Below, one piece after another: positions 14,440 through 22,968 of a DNA stretch of 28,141 bases (position 1 is its first letter; every line of letters begins with the position of its first letter). The notes under the pieces were generated by a model. The model ran no database searches. It was given only the letters and a program-made list of their open reading frames with translations, and had not been told where the DNA came from. The stretch is from positions 1 through 28,141 of IMG/VR virus record IMGVR_UViG_3300022602_000325; one strand, given 5' to 3'. This DNA comes from a virus. The position numbers and the translations under genes were made by a program.

Positions 14440-15508
14440 CAGCAATATTATTGATTTAGAGTGGTTACCAAAATTAAGTTTAGCAGACTACACACTTTGT
14501 CACAGTTTTGAAGAATATATTGCAAGCACTGATGCTGTAAAGATCGCTTTCACTACGCACAGGTTGCATTGTGACCACGATATGAACTGTGCAGCCTATA
14601 AAGGCTTTGAAGATAAAATACGACAACTCAGCGCTGCAAGTCTGTTGGTGTTCAGCTTTGAAAGTGAGTTGCACAACTTTCATTGGCACATATGGGATCA
14701 GTGTCACGATAACAATGTTTACTGGGTCTTGCCCGGCAATGTCAACGATAATCCCGATATGCACAGTCATATCTTATTCTGGGGCGATTGGTTCAAGACC
14801 ACTGCACTACTCTACAAATCACTGCCCGATAAACTAGCAGAATTAAATCCCTACGCAACCAAGCCCAAGATGTTTGACGCATTGTTGGGTAGTCCCAAGC
14901 CACACAGAGATTTTGTCTATCGTGCTGTGCAAGAAAATAATCTACAGGATCAATTCATTATACCCTACGGTGGAAAATGGAACGACAATCAGTTCTATGC
15001 CAAAGACTATTTTATATGGGAACCTGGGGTAGAGGTCGTGGGTGAACAGCAAGCTGGCACAGCGGGTCCAGTAAAATACTATGGAGTATGGACTGGTCTG
15101 AGCAGAGTTATGCCTCTGCAAGTTTACAAGCAGACTGCTTATAGTATTATCACTGAAACAGATCACGACAATTCACTGAGTTTCTATACAGAAAAAACAG
15201 CCAAGGCCATGATTGCTCGTAGATTGTTCGTGGCATTCAGTGGCTACAAGTTCTTGGAAAATTTGCACGAACAAGGGTTTCTAACATTCTGCGATATCAT
15301 TGACGAGAGTTATGACCTAGAACCCAACGATACACACAGATACACAATGGCCTTTGAACAGGTCAAAAAGTTGTGTGCAATGGATCAGCAGTATGTGTTT
15401 GATGCTATCAGACCAGTGTTAGAGCACAACTTCAACAGAGTTATGAACACTGATTGGACTGCATACGCAGCAGTTCAAATAGATGCTGTCATCAAGTCAG
15501 CCCAGTAA
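14423..15508 (+). CDS. possible glycosyltransferase, phage type
   Basis: This 361-residue soluble protein is not firmly assigned. The C-terminal half includes SFYTEKTAKAMIARRLFVAF followed by GFLTFCDIIDESYD. It resembles the acceptor-side motif (FxTEK, then a short Gly/aromatic block) seen in fucosyltransferase-like and related phage glycosyltransferases. An earlier LGSPKPHRDFVY block fits the start of the second Rossmann domain. It could modify virion proteins, DNA bases or cell-surface sugars, and the substrate cannot be told. It overlaps iscU at its start and the reverse-strand gene by 34 bases at its end. Confidence 0.65.
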   Translation: MIVYSDSNIIDLEWLPKLSLADYTLCHSFEEYIASTDAVKIAFTTHRLHCDHDMNCAAYKGFEDKIRQLSAASLLVFSFESELHNFHWHIWDQCHDNNVYWVLPGNVNDNPDMHSHILFWGDWFKTTALLYKSLPDKLAELNPYATKPKMFDALLGSPKPHRDFVYRAVQENNLQDQFIIPYGGKWNDNQFYAKDYFIWEPGVEVVGEQQAGTAGPVKYYGVWTGLSRVMPLQVYKQTAYSIITETDHDNSLSFYTEKTAKAMIARRLFVAFSGYKFLENLHEQGFLTFCDIIDESYDLEPNDTHRYTMAFEQVKKLCAMDQQYVFDAIRPVLEHNFNRVMNTDWTAYAAVQIDAVIKSAQ

Positions 15509-16197
15509 CGATTAGCCTCATCTCCGGGATGGAATCCATCTGGTTGAAAACTGTTGAGTTGCTTTGCTACATCATAGATGGTGCGTGTTTGCCCATCAAA
15601 TACCCATTGTGCAAAATCAATCTCGTTGATTAGATTGTTAAGTTCTGGATATTTCTTGATGCCAAAATCTCCGTTTGGACTAACGTGATCGTTGGCATTC
15701 CAATAATCAACATAGCTGGTAAAACGATAGGGTATGTTCTTGGCCTTCAAGAAGTTTTGTAACTTGACGATCTCCATCAAGTTAATACTAGCCAGACTGA
15801 GTTCGCTGCTTACTTTGTACATTTCATAGAACATCTTGTGAGCAACGGGATTCTTAAACCAAGTGCCCATTTGTCCGCCACTAAAGATCCAACCCAGTTT
15901 ACCTCCGGGTATTCTGCGATAGAAGCCATAACTATCAAACAACGATTCCCAAGCTGGGTCTTCTAAGCTGGTCAGATAGTCAAGGCGACTAACTCCAGTC
16001 CACATAACCCATACCATTTCTGGTCTACGTTCTAGTACTGCACGAATTACACTGTCACAGATATATTGATTGCCAGCAGCAGCTTCGGCTACATTTTGTA
16101 TTTCGTGTCCTGCTACAAACTTGGGCCAACAAATATTGGGTCCGCCTGGATATTCGGGCCACTGCGTAAAGCTGCAACCCCCTATTAGAATTTTCAT
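15475..16197 (-). CDS. SGNH-hydrolase-like protein, only reverse-strand gene
   Basis: The 240-residue product starts MKILIGGCSFTQW, with Ser9 in the block I position of SGNH hydrolases, and ends with PDGFHPG, giving Asp220-x-x-His223 of block V. A central AAAGNQY may supply the Asn of block III. Catalysis on acetylated sugars or lipids is therefore possible. The ATG at 16197 is preferred to a TTG one codon earlier. A late element on the minus strand (16208-16202) ends 4 bases before the ATG, so the message is probably leaderless. Its 3' end runs into the convergent gene. A role in glycan modification with the neighbouring transferase is inferred. Confidence 0.78.
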   Translation of the reverse strand: MKILIGGCSFTQWPEYPGGPNICWPKFVAGHEIQNVAEAAAGNQYICDSVIRAVLERRPEMVWVMWTGVSRLDYLTSLEDPAWESLFDSYGFYRRIPGGKLGWIFSGGQMGTWFKNPVAHKMFYEMYKVSSELSLASINLMEIVKLQNFLKAKNIPYRFTSYVDYWNANDHVSPNGDFGIKKYPELNNLINEIDFAQWVFDGQTRTIYDVAKQLNSFQPDGFHPGDEANRYWADLMTASI

Positions 16198-16201
16198 CAA
16201 T

Positions 16202-16208
16202 TATTTAT
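16202..16208 (-). promoter_or_regulatory. minus-strand late promoter ATAAATA
   Basis: Read on the minus strand this is AATAAATA, ending 4 bases before the ATG at 16197. It touches the -35 box of the divergent plus-strand promoter (16208-16213), so the two promoters probably cannot fire together. Confidence 0.6.
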
Positions 16209-16236
16209 TGACTAAGTATTAAGCAACTGTTATAAT
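16208..16236 (+). promoter_or_regulatory. strong sigma70 promoter with extended -10
   Basis: TTGACT (16208-16213), a 17-base spacer and TATAAT (16231-16236), preceded by TG at 16228-16229. It has the same boxes, spacer and distance to ATG as the promoter at 96-124. RNA should start at about 16243, which is the A of the ATG. Confidence 0.75.
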
Positions 16237-16242
16237 TACTAT

Positions 16243-16953
16243 ATGATTAATCCTAAATTCAATTATGTCCCAATGAATCGAGAGACCATTGAGGGCAAGC
16301 GACATTATTGTTTACCAGATGGTTCCAAAGTTCCTAGCGTAACAACTATCCTAGACAAGACCAAGCCACAAGAAAAGCGTGAAGCACTGGCAAACTGGCG
16401 TAAAGCAGTAGGCGAACAACGAGCGCAACAAATTACCACAGAGGCAGCAAATCGTGGCACACGTATGCACAGCTATCTTGAGTCATACATTCTCAGCGAT
16501 GATATGAAACCCCTACCCACGAATCCATATGCTCACCCAAGTTGGTTCATGGCAGCAGAAGTCATTCTCAAGGGACTCACAAACGTAGACGAATATTGGG
16601 GCAGTGAAGTCCCACTTTACTATTCAGGACTCTATGCTGGCACCACAGACTGTATCGCAGTGTGGAAGGGCAGACCAGCAATTCTTGACTTTAAACAGAC
16701 CAACAAGCCCAAGAAGCGTGAATGGATCGAAGACTACTTTTTACAGTTAGCAGCCTACGCACAGGCACACAATCACACATACGGCACTAATATCAGAGAC
16801 GGTGTAATTTTGATGGCTGCACAGCCGAAATTGCTCGAAGATGGCACCTATACCACTCCGGAATACTTGGAATTTGAAGTTTCCGGTGAGGAATTCGACA
16901 AGTGGACAGACGCCTGGACCAAGCGAGTTGAACTGTATTATCTCACAAGCTAA
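16243..16953 (+). CDS. RecB-like PD-(D/E)XK exonuclease
   Basis: This 236-residue protein shows the core of the RecB/MGME1-type nuclease fold. A helix carries His76 and Glu80 (MHSYLE). Asp136 lies in GTTDCIAVW, and the catalytic pair Asp149-x-Lys151 in ILDFKQTNK is followed by a helix with QLAAYAQAH, the QxxxY motif of RecB nucleases. It would resect or process DNA ends during recombination-dependent replication, host DNA breakdown or packaging. The gene is preceded by a host-type early promoter with no leader space, fitting early expression. Its stop codon overlaps the late promoter of the tail-fibre gene. Confidence 0.85.
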   Translation: MINPKFNYVPMNRETIEGKRHYCLPDGSKVPSVTTILDKTKPQEKREALANWRKAVGEQRAQQITTEAANRGTRMHSYLESYILSDDMKPLPTNPYAHPSWFMAAEVILKGLTNVDEYWGSEVPLYYSGLYAGTTDCIAVWKGRPAILDFKQTNKPKKREWIEDYFLQLAAYAQAHNHTYGTNIRDGVILMAAQPKLLEDGTYTTPEYLEFEVSGEEFDKWTDAWTKRVELYYLTS

Positions 16954-16967
16954 ATAGATAATATAGT
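16932..16967 (+). promoter_or_regulatory. late promoter in an inverted repeat
   Basis: ACTGTATTATCT (16932-16943) pairs with AGATAATATAGT (16956-16967), 12 bp with one G-U. CTAAATA (16950-16956) is in the loop, with predicted RNA start near 16962 inside the right arm. The likely ribosome site TAAGG (16967-16971) touches the right arm, and the fibre ATG is at 16981. Confidence 0.75.
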
Positions 16968-16980
16968 AAGGTTTTAGAAC

Positions 16981-18327
16981 ATGGCAATCGTCCAGATTTC
17001 ACGCATTCAAATTCGTAGAGGGTTAAATCAAGACTTACCCCAGTTAGCCAGCGCAGAAATGGGCTGGAGTCTAGATACTCAGCAACTGTACATCGGTAAC
17101 GGAACTACTCAAGAGGGTGCTCCTAGCTCTGGGGTTACTGAGATTCTGACTCAGCATAGTAATATTTTGAACTTGATTGGTCTTTACACCTATCAGGGTC
17201 TGTCTGGTGGATACGCAGTTGTTACTGGTCTTACCAGTGCTACTCCTGTTACACGTACCCTACAACAAAAACTAGATGACACAGCTAACCTGCGAGATTT
17301 TGGCGTAGTGGGTGACGGTGTTACAGATGATACTGTAGCAATCAACAGAGCGATTCAGCAAATCTATAGCTCAGTCTACTTGGACAACTCTGCAAAAGTT
17401 CGTCGTACTATCAACTTCCCAGCTGGCACTTATATGGTCAGCAGCCCGATCTTAATTCCGCCTTATGCTAAATTGATTGGTGATGGTAGAGATAGTACTA
17501 TCATTATGACCAGCAATACCACTGCTCCTGTTTTCAAAACAGTGGACAGTCAGTACAATGGCTCTGGTACTACTAAGCCAAGAGCAGTCCTGATTCAGGA
17601 TATTCAACTAACTTCGAATGCTGCAACTAGTTCGACCTTGTTCCAAGTTGACAGTTTGGCCAACGGTAAGTTTGTGAATATGAAGTTTGCTGGCTATACT
17701 GGTTCTACTAACAACTTGGTCTACATTACAGACAGTATCAGCAACGTTCGCAACATCACATTTGATAACTGTACATTTACTACAGGGGTTTCTGGCATCA
17801 ACGTTGCTGTACAAGGTACTGGTATTGCCAGTGTCAGAGTCAATAACAGTAGTTTTGAAACTCTGAACGTTGGATATTCTATTCCAAACACAGTCAACGG
17901 GTTTAGCAGTGATCACAACTTCTTTGGTAATGTAACTACACCACGCATCTATGGTACTAATGGCACACACTACGTCTTTGGTGATGCAATGTGGGGCACA
18001 GGCAGTGCCAACGTCACTGGTGTAACACTGGGTCGTTTGAACACTATGGGTACAGTTACTAACAGTATCCCAACAGGTACTGCCACAGTGATTGGACAAT
18101 TATCCAATGGTGCTGGTAGTGTTGACTATCAACTTGACAATGGTAGTGCATATCGTTTTGGTACTGTGAAGTTTACTGTAACTGGCAGTGCTACAACATT
18201 TGAAGATGATTACACAGAAACTGGTACAAGCCTTGGTGGAAATCTTTTCATCAACGCAGCTGGCTATCTAAGTTGCAGCGTAACAACCGCTGCGACATTA
18301 AAATACAACCTAAAACAATATTTCTAA
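16981..18327 (+). CDS. tail fibre/spike with right-handed beta-helix
   Basis: The N-terminal 60 residues carry a common phage fibre module (IQIRRGL, ASAEMGWSLDTQQLYIGNG). DFGVVGDGVTDDTVAINRAI (about 105-125), the entry motif of pectate-lyase-type beta-helix domains, then leads into repeats with the rhythm of strands and Asn/Thr turns to about residue 320. The C-terminal 100 residues look like a beta-sandwich or trimerisation tip. Such proteins bind or cut host surface polysaccharide, but no catalytic acids can be assigned by eye. The late promoter and inverted repeat directly upstream fit virion expression. The 448-residue length is modest for a complete fibre, so it may attach to another fibre protein. 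Confidence 0.85.
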   Translation: MAIVQISRIQIRRGLNQDLPQLASAEMGWSLDTQQLYIGNGTTQEGAPSSGVTEILTQHSNILNLIGLYTYQGLSGGYAVVTGLTSATPVTRTLQQKLDDTANLRDFGVVGDGVTDDTVAINRAIQQIYSSVYLDNSAKVRRTINFPAGTYMVSSPILIPPYAKLIGDGRDSTIIMTSNTTAPVFKTVDSQYNGSGTTKPRAVLIQDIQLTSNAATSSTLFQVDSLANGKFVNMKFAGYTGSTNNLVYITDSISNVRNITFDNCTFTTGVSGINVAVQGTGIASVRVNNSSFETLNVGYSIPNTVNGFSSDHNFFGNVTTPRIYGTNGTHYVFGDAMWGTGSANVTGVTLGRLNTMGTVTNSIPTGTATVIGQLSNGAGSVDYQLDNGSAYRFGTVKFTVTGSATTFEDDYTETGTSLGGNLFINAAGYLSCSVTTAATLKYNLKQYF

Positions 18328-18330
18328 CAA

Positions 18331-18768
18331 ATGTGGAAACTTGACCCCGGTGAGCGCATTGCTCACTGGCGTGCTTTTCGATTAGCCATTGGTGGTATGC
18401 CTTTGGAATCTGCTATACAGGCAACTGCCGAGTATTGGCAAAGCTGCCCTCACAAACCATTCTATCTTAATCCGGATGATCCAGAAAGCTGGCCTACAGC
18501 CTGGGAATTAATTACGGAAAATTACTACTGTGACCTTGCAAAAGCTCTGGGAATGATATATACTATTTCATTCAGCGGACATAACTCTGTACCAATGGAA
18601 ATACACGTATATAATGATCTAGAAACGGGGTACGAATATAATTTAGCTGTTTTCGAACAAGGAAAATATGTTATTAATTTGATGGACGGACAAATTGTAA
18701 ATATTGAATCAGTCAAAGAGTTTAAGTTAAAGCGCTGTTACAACAGCAAACAATTAAAATTAGAATAA
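18331..18768 (+). CDS. conserved phage-type protein, unknown
   Basis: The 145-residue protein has a helical N-terminal half (LDPGERIAHWRAFRLAIGG, then PESWPTAWELITEN). A strand-rich C-terminal half follows (LGMIYTISFSGH, MEIHVYNDL, KYVINLMDG). I recall the same order of motifs in T4-like phage proteins without a function. It starts 4 bases after the fibre gene, lacks a clear ribosome site and is probably translated by re-initiation. A role in virion assembly or fibre maturation would fit but is not shown. A 14-base palindrome (18734-18747) lies in its last codons. Confidence 0.75.
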   Translation: MWKLDPGERIAHWRAFRLAIGGMPLESAIQATAEYWQSCPHKPFYLNPDDPESWPTAWELITENYYCDLAKALGMIYTISFSGHNSVPMEIHVYNDLETGYEYNLAVFEQGKYVINLMDGQIVNIESVKEFKLKRCYNSKQLKLE

Positions 18769-18781
18769 TACAGAGGTATCA

Positions 18782-21142
18782 ATGAGTAACATTCAAGTCA
18801 CGAAACGTAGTGGCCGAAAAGAGCCCTTAGCAGTTGAAAAGTGGCAAGCACAGATTACAAAAATCTGTTCAGGAATAGCGGACGTAAGTCAGAGTATGAT
18901 CGAGATTAGAAGTCAACCACACTTCTATGACGGCATCACAACCCGAGAGATTGACGAAATCACTCTACGAGCAATCGTAGACCTGATCGACGTTACCAGT
19001 AACCCAGATGTAGGACACGTAAACTATCAGTACGTAGCAGGCAAGCAACGCTTATCCATGCTGCGAAAGGATGTTTATGGCGAATACGAGGTCCCGCACC
19101 TCTACGATATTGTGAAACGCAATGTTGAAGTCGGTCTGTACACTCCCGAGTTGTTGGACTGGTATACTCCAGAAGACTGGAACAAAATGAATGATATGCT
19201 GGATCATGAAAAAGATGAACAGTATAGCTATGCAGCAATCGAACAGTTAATTGAAAAATATCTAGTGCGTAATCGTGCTACAAAGGAAGTATATGAAACT
19301 CCTCAAATCAGATACATGGTTGCATCGGCTACTATCTTCCATAAAGAAGAACCTAATACAGCCCGTATGCGATTTATCAAAGAATACTATAACGCAGCCA
19401 GTGATGGTCTATTCACTTTGGCTACTCCTGTCTTGGCTGGTCTGGGAACTCCTACTAAACAATTCAGTAGTTGCGTTCTTATTCGCAGCGATGACGACCT
19501 TGATAGTATATTTGCATCCGGAGAAATGATGGCCAAGTATGCCAGCAAACGTGCAGGCATTGGTTTAGAGATTGGACGTTTACGTCCATTAGGTGCTCCC
19601 ATTCGTGGTGGCGAAATCATGCACACTGGCATGATTCCATTCTTGAAGAAATGGTTTGGTGATCTACGTAGTTGCAGTCAAGGAGGTATTCGTAATGCAA
19701 GTGCCACTGTTTTTTATCCCATCTGGCATCATCAATTCGATGATCTTATTGTGCTCAAGAACAATCAAGGAACCGACGAAACCCGTGTACGACATATGGA
19801 CTACGGGGTGGTGCTTTCTGCTTTTTTCTGGCGTAGATTTAGAAACAAACAAGATATCACGTTCTTTGACCCTAACGAAGTACCGGATCTATATAACGCC
19901 TTCTACCGAGATACCGCGCTTTTTGAGGAGCTGTATGTCAAGTATGAAAAGCAAGCGGGTCTACGTAAAAAGTCTATGCCTGCCGAGGAAGTTTTTAAGA
20001 GTGGCATTCTAAAAGAGCGAACTGATACTGGACGAATTTATCTAGTGTTCATTGACAATGTGATGAATCAGGGACCATTCGATCCCGAGTATCACACCAT
20101 TTATCAAAGTAATCTCTGCTGTGAAATTCTATTACCTACTAAATCGTTTAAACGACTGGATGACGAATCCGGACGGATCGCACTTTGCACGTTGGGTTCG
20201 CTCAACTGGGGTGCTTTCAGGAATCCTGAGGATATGCGCCGCGCTGCTAGAATTCTTCACAGGTCCCTCAACAATATTCTTGACTATCAGGATTTCTTAT
20301 CCATCCAATCCAAGTTATCTAATGATGAGATTAGACCAATTGGCATCGGCGTTACTAATCTTGCCTACTGGCATGCGAAGCGCGGGTTCAAATATGGGGA
20401 CCGTGATTCGTTACGTGAAGTCAAATCGTGGATGGAGCATCAGGCATATTATCTTACCGAAGCCAGTGTTGAACTAGCCAAAGAACGTGGACGTTGTTTA
20501 CACAGCGATCAAACACGTTACGGCAAGGGCATCTTCCCTTGGGAACTACGTGCTAAAGGTGTTAATGAACTCGCAGACTTCACACCAGAACTAGATTGGG
20601 AAACTCTACGTGCTAATATGAGAGCATATGGTGTACGTAATGCTACACAAATGGCTGTAGCTCCTGTAGAATCTAGTAGCGTTGTCATTAACAGTACCAA
20701 CGGTATTGAAATGCCAATGCAACTGATTTCAGTTAAAGAATCAAAAGCTGGTAGTCTAGTACAGGTTGTGCCAGAATATCAGAAGTTGAAAAACAAATAT
20801 CAACTAATGTGGGATCAAACAGACTGTGATGGATACCTCAAGACTGCTGCCGTTATTGCAGCATATACTGATCAAAGTATTAGTACCAATACTTTTTATA
20901 ATCCTGCTAATTTCCCAGACCGTAAGGTTCCTACTACGCTGATTGCCAAGAACTTGATGCAAGCGCATATGTGGGGCCTGAAAACATTCTACTATAGCCT
21001 GATTAACAAGCAAGGTGCTAAAGCAGCACCCGAAGACAGACCCGGTGTAGTAGAAGAACAAAAATTGTGGAATGCAATCAAAGCACCAGTTGCACAACAA
21101 TATGACGACCTTGAAGATGACTGCGAATCGTGCAAGTTGTAG
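18782..21142 (+). CDS. nrdA: ribonucleotide reductase class Ia, large subunit NrdA
   Basis: NrdA reduces ribonucleoside diphosphates to deoxy forms using a radical passed from NrdB. The 786 residues begin with an ATP-cone-like domain (RSGRKEPLAVEKW), the overall activity switch. Expected residues are present: Cys231 in QFSSCVLI, Asn444, Cys446 and Glu448 in NLCCEILLPT, the radical-transfer tyrosines Tyr737-Tyr738 in KTFYYS, and the C-terminal redox pair Cys781 and Cys784 (CESCKL) that glutaredoxin recharges. It is complete. A ribosome-site-like AGAGG precedes the ATG. It heads an operon with nrdB and glutaredoxin, interrupted by an HNH gene. Confidence 0.98.
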   Translation: MSNIQVTKRSGRKEPLAVEKWQAQITKICSGIADVSQSMIEIRSQPHFYDGITTREIDEITLRAIVDLIDVTSNPDVGHVNYQYVAGKQRLSMLRKDVYGEYEVPHLYDIVKRNVEVGLYTPELLDWYTPEDWNKMNDMLDHEKDEQYSYAAIEQLIEKYLVRNRATKEVYETPQIRYMVASATIFHKEEPNTARMRFIKEYYNAASDGLFTLATPVLAGLGTPTKQFSSCVLIRSDDDLDSIFASGEMMAKYASKRAGIGLEIGRLRPLGAPIRGGEIMHTGMIPFLKKWFGDLRSCSQGGIRNASATVFYPIWHHQFDDLIVLKNNQGTDETRVRHMDYGVVLSAFFWRRFRNKQDITFFDPNEVPDLYNAFYRDTALFEELYVKYEKQAGLRKKSMPAEEVFKSGILKERTDTGRIYLVFIDNVMNQGPFDPEYHTIYQSNLCCEILLPTKSFKRLDDESGRIALCTLGSLNWGAFRNPEDMRRAARILHRSLNNILDYQDFLSIQSKLSNDEIRPIGIGVTNLAYWHAKRGFKYGDRDSLREVKSWMEHQAYYLTEASVELAKERGRCLHSDQTRYGKGIFPWELRAKGVNELADFTPELDWETLRANMRAYGVRNATQMAVAPVESSSVVINSTNGIEMPMQLISVKESKAGSLVQVVPEYQKLKNKYQLMWDQTDCDGYLKTAAVIAAYTDQSISTNTFYNPANFPDRKVPTTLIAKNLMQAHMWGLKTFYYSLINKQGAKAAPEDRPGVVEEQKLWNAIKAPVAQQYDDLEDDCESCKL

Positions 21143-21144
21143 CC

Positions 21145-21173
21145 TGTAAACTATAAGTTTTTGTAAACTATAA
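21145..21173 (+). repeat. 12-bp direct repeat after nrdA
   Basis: TGTAAACTATAA occurs at 21145-21156 and 21162-21173 between nrdA and the HNH gene. The first copy also forms a small hairpin AAACT-ATA-AGTTT followed by two Ts, a weak terminator at best. It may be a trace of the insertion of the endonuclease gene. Confidence 0.4.
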
Positions 21174-21184
21174 TAAATAATAGT
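21167..21184 (+). promoter_or_regulatory. late promoter before the HNH gene, leaderless geometry
   Basis: The element AATAAATA (21172-21179) is the exact loop of a short ACTAT/ATAGT arm pair (21167-21171 and 21180-21184). The ATG is at 21185, 5 bases after the element, the same distance as at 10543. Confidence 0.5.
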
Positions 21185-21871
21185 ATGAACTATCAAAGGA
21201 TTTACGATGCTATTATTGAAAGAGGCAAAAATAGAACACTTACAGGATACCAAGAATCTCATCATATTGTTCCAAGATGTTTAAATGGAACTGATGATAA
21301 AGATAACTTGGTATCTCTTACACCTGAAGAACATTATCTGTGTCATCTGTTATTAGTTAAAATATATCCAAATAATATTAAGTTAGTTAAAGCCGCTATG
21401 TTTATGGTATCATCAAACAATAATGTAAAAAGAAATAATAAGGCATACGGTTGGCTTAAACGACAATATTCAGATTATATGCGTGGACCAAATAACCCAC
21501 AAAAGTTAAATCCACGTAAAGGCGAAAGACACCATACATATAATCGTAAGATTGAATTTAACTTTACTGATGACGGTCGAAAAGTGTTATCCGATAAGAT
21601 GACTGGTAATAAAAATCCTTGTGCCGGTGTTAAGCCTTGGAACCATCCAAGAGCTACAGATTATTCAAAATCAGTTTGGAAGAAAGCTGATGTAATATAT
21701 CAAACTTGGATAGATAATAACAAACCATCGTACTGTAAGTTATATACATTACTGAACGAAAAATGTTATACTAACGAAAGCAAGGTAATAGGCCCTTATA
21801 TGAATATGATAAAATATTTTAGAGATGGTTGGGTTCCTACACAAGATACAGAATGGACAAAATATAAATGA
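21185..21871 (+). CDS. free-standing HNH homing endonuclease, MobE-like position
   Basis: The N-terminal domain has the HNH core: His26-His27 (SHHIVPR), Asn41 and His50 (LTPEEHYLCH), the type found in phage homing endonucleases. The rest (60-228) is Lys/Asn-rich and includes NPQKLNPRKG and a C-terminal segment likely to bind DNA. It is markedly more AT-rich than nrdA and nrdB and sits between them, where T4 carries mobE, so it is probably a selfish gene that spreads by cutting nrd genes lacking it. Its stop overlaps the nrdB start (ATGA), so it has become coupled to an essential gene. Intact frame suggests it is active. Confidence 0.9.
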   Translation: MNYQRIYDAIIERGKNRTLTGYQESHHIVPRCLNGTDDKDNLVSLTPEEHYLCHLLLVKIYPNNIKLVKAAMFMVSSNNNVKRNNKAYGWLKRQYSDYMRGPNNPQKLNPRKGERHHTYNRKIEFNFTDDGRKVLSDKMTGNKNPCAGVKPWNHPRATDYSKSVWKKADVIYQTWIDNNKPSYCKLYTLLNEKCYTNESKVIGPYMNMIKYFRDGWVPTQDTEWTKYK

Positions 21872-22968
21872 GCAAACAACAATATAATCTCTCAACTAAA
21901 ACAGACTATCTCAGTCGCAAGATGTTTCTTGACGAAGCAGGTCCTGTAACTATCCAACGCTTCGAAGAAGTCAAGTATCCCAAGATTGCTAACTTTGAAA
22001 CCACAGCACGTGGCTTCTTTTGGGTACCGGAAGAAGTATCATTGACCAAAGACGCAGCAGACTTTAAAGATGCTAGTGAAGCAGTCAAGCATATCTTTAC
22101 TAGCAACCTGCTACGCCAAACAGCATTGGACAGTTTGCAAGGTCGTGGCCCAAGTCAAGTGTTTGCTCCTGTGATCAGCTTGCCTGAACTTGAAGCACTT
22201 GTCTATAACTGGACATTCTTTGAAACAAACATCCATAGTCGTAGTTATTCACACATCATTCGTAACATCTATAACGTGCCCAAAGAAGTGTTCAACACAA
22301 TTCACGATACGCAAGAGATTGTTGAAATGGCAAGTAGTGTAGGTGATTATTATGATGCTCTGCACGTTATCAACTGCCGCAAAGAACTCGGCGAAACGGT
22401 GACTGAAAAAGAACATATTAAGGCGATTTGGATGGCATTACACGCCAGTTATGCACTCGAAGCCTTCCGTTTTATGGTGAGCTTTGCTACATCACTGGCA
22501 ATGGTAGAAAACCGTATCTTTATGGGTAATGGCAACATCATCAGTTTGATTCTACAAGATGAGTTGTTGCACAAAGGTTGGACAGCATACTTGATTAACC
22601 AAGTAGTTAAAGAAGATCCACGCTTTGCTGCCATCAAAGCAGAATGCGAACAAGAAGTATATGCTCTGTATATGGACGTGATTCGTGAAGAAAAGGCTTG
22701 GGCACATTACTTGTTCAAGAAAGGTCCAGTGATTGGTCTTAACGCAAACATCTTGTGTGACTTTATGGACTACACAGCACGTGGTGCATTGTTGGACATT
22801 GGTATCAAGTATCAGGCAACAGCACCCAAGACAACACCTATTCCATGGTTCAACAAACACACAGACACTAGCAAGAAACAAACAGCCTTGCAAGAATCTG
22901 AATCAACTAGCTATGTCATCGGTGTTATGAGTGATGCACTTGACTATGACGAGTTGCCCGACCTATGA
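21868..22968 (+). CDS. nrdB: ribonucleotide reductase class Ia, small subunit NrdB
   Basis: NrdB houses a di-iron centre and a tyrosyl radical that starts catalysis in NrdA. Visible ligands are Asp88 (LDSLQGR), the Glu119/His123 region (FFETNIHSRSY), a glutamate in ALEAFRF and the ExxH of QDELLH. The radical tyrosine is Tyr127 in HSRSYSHI. The C-terminal end DALDYDELPDL should dock into NrdA. The block reads ETNIH where E. coli and T4 have ETIH, an apparent one-residue insertion between two ligands. At 366 residues it is complete. Translation starts within the stop of the HNH gene, and it overlaps the next gene by 4 bases. Confidence 0.97.
   Translation: MSKQQYNLSTKTDYLSRKMFLDEAGPVTIQRFEEVKYPKIANFETTARGFFWVPEEVSLTKDAADFKDASEAVKHIFTSNLLRQTALDSLQGRGPSQVFAPVISLPELEALVYNWTFFETNIHSRSYSHIIRNIYNVPKEVFNTIHDTQEIVEMASSVGDYYDALHVINCRKELGETVTEKEHIKAIWMALHASYALEAFRFMVSFATSLAMVENRIFMGNGNIISLILQDELLHKGWTAYLINQVVKEDPRFAAIKAECEQEVYALYMDVIREEKAWAHYLFKKGPVIGLNANILCDFMDYTARGALLDIGIKYQATAPKTTPIPWFNKHTDTSKKQTALQESESTSYVIGVMSDALDYDELPDL

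Noticed and set aside
18734-18747. 14-base palindrome GCTGTT-AC-AACAGC upstream of nrdA
   Set aside because: It is fully inside coding codons, does not match the NrdR box, and a single such palindrome can arise by chance.
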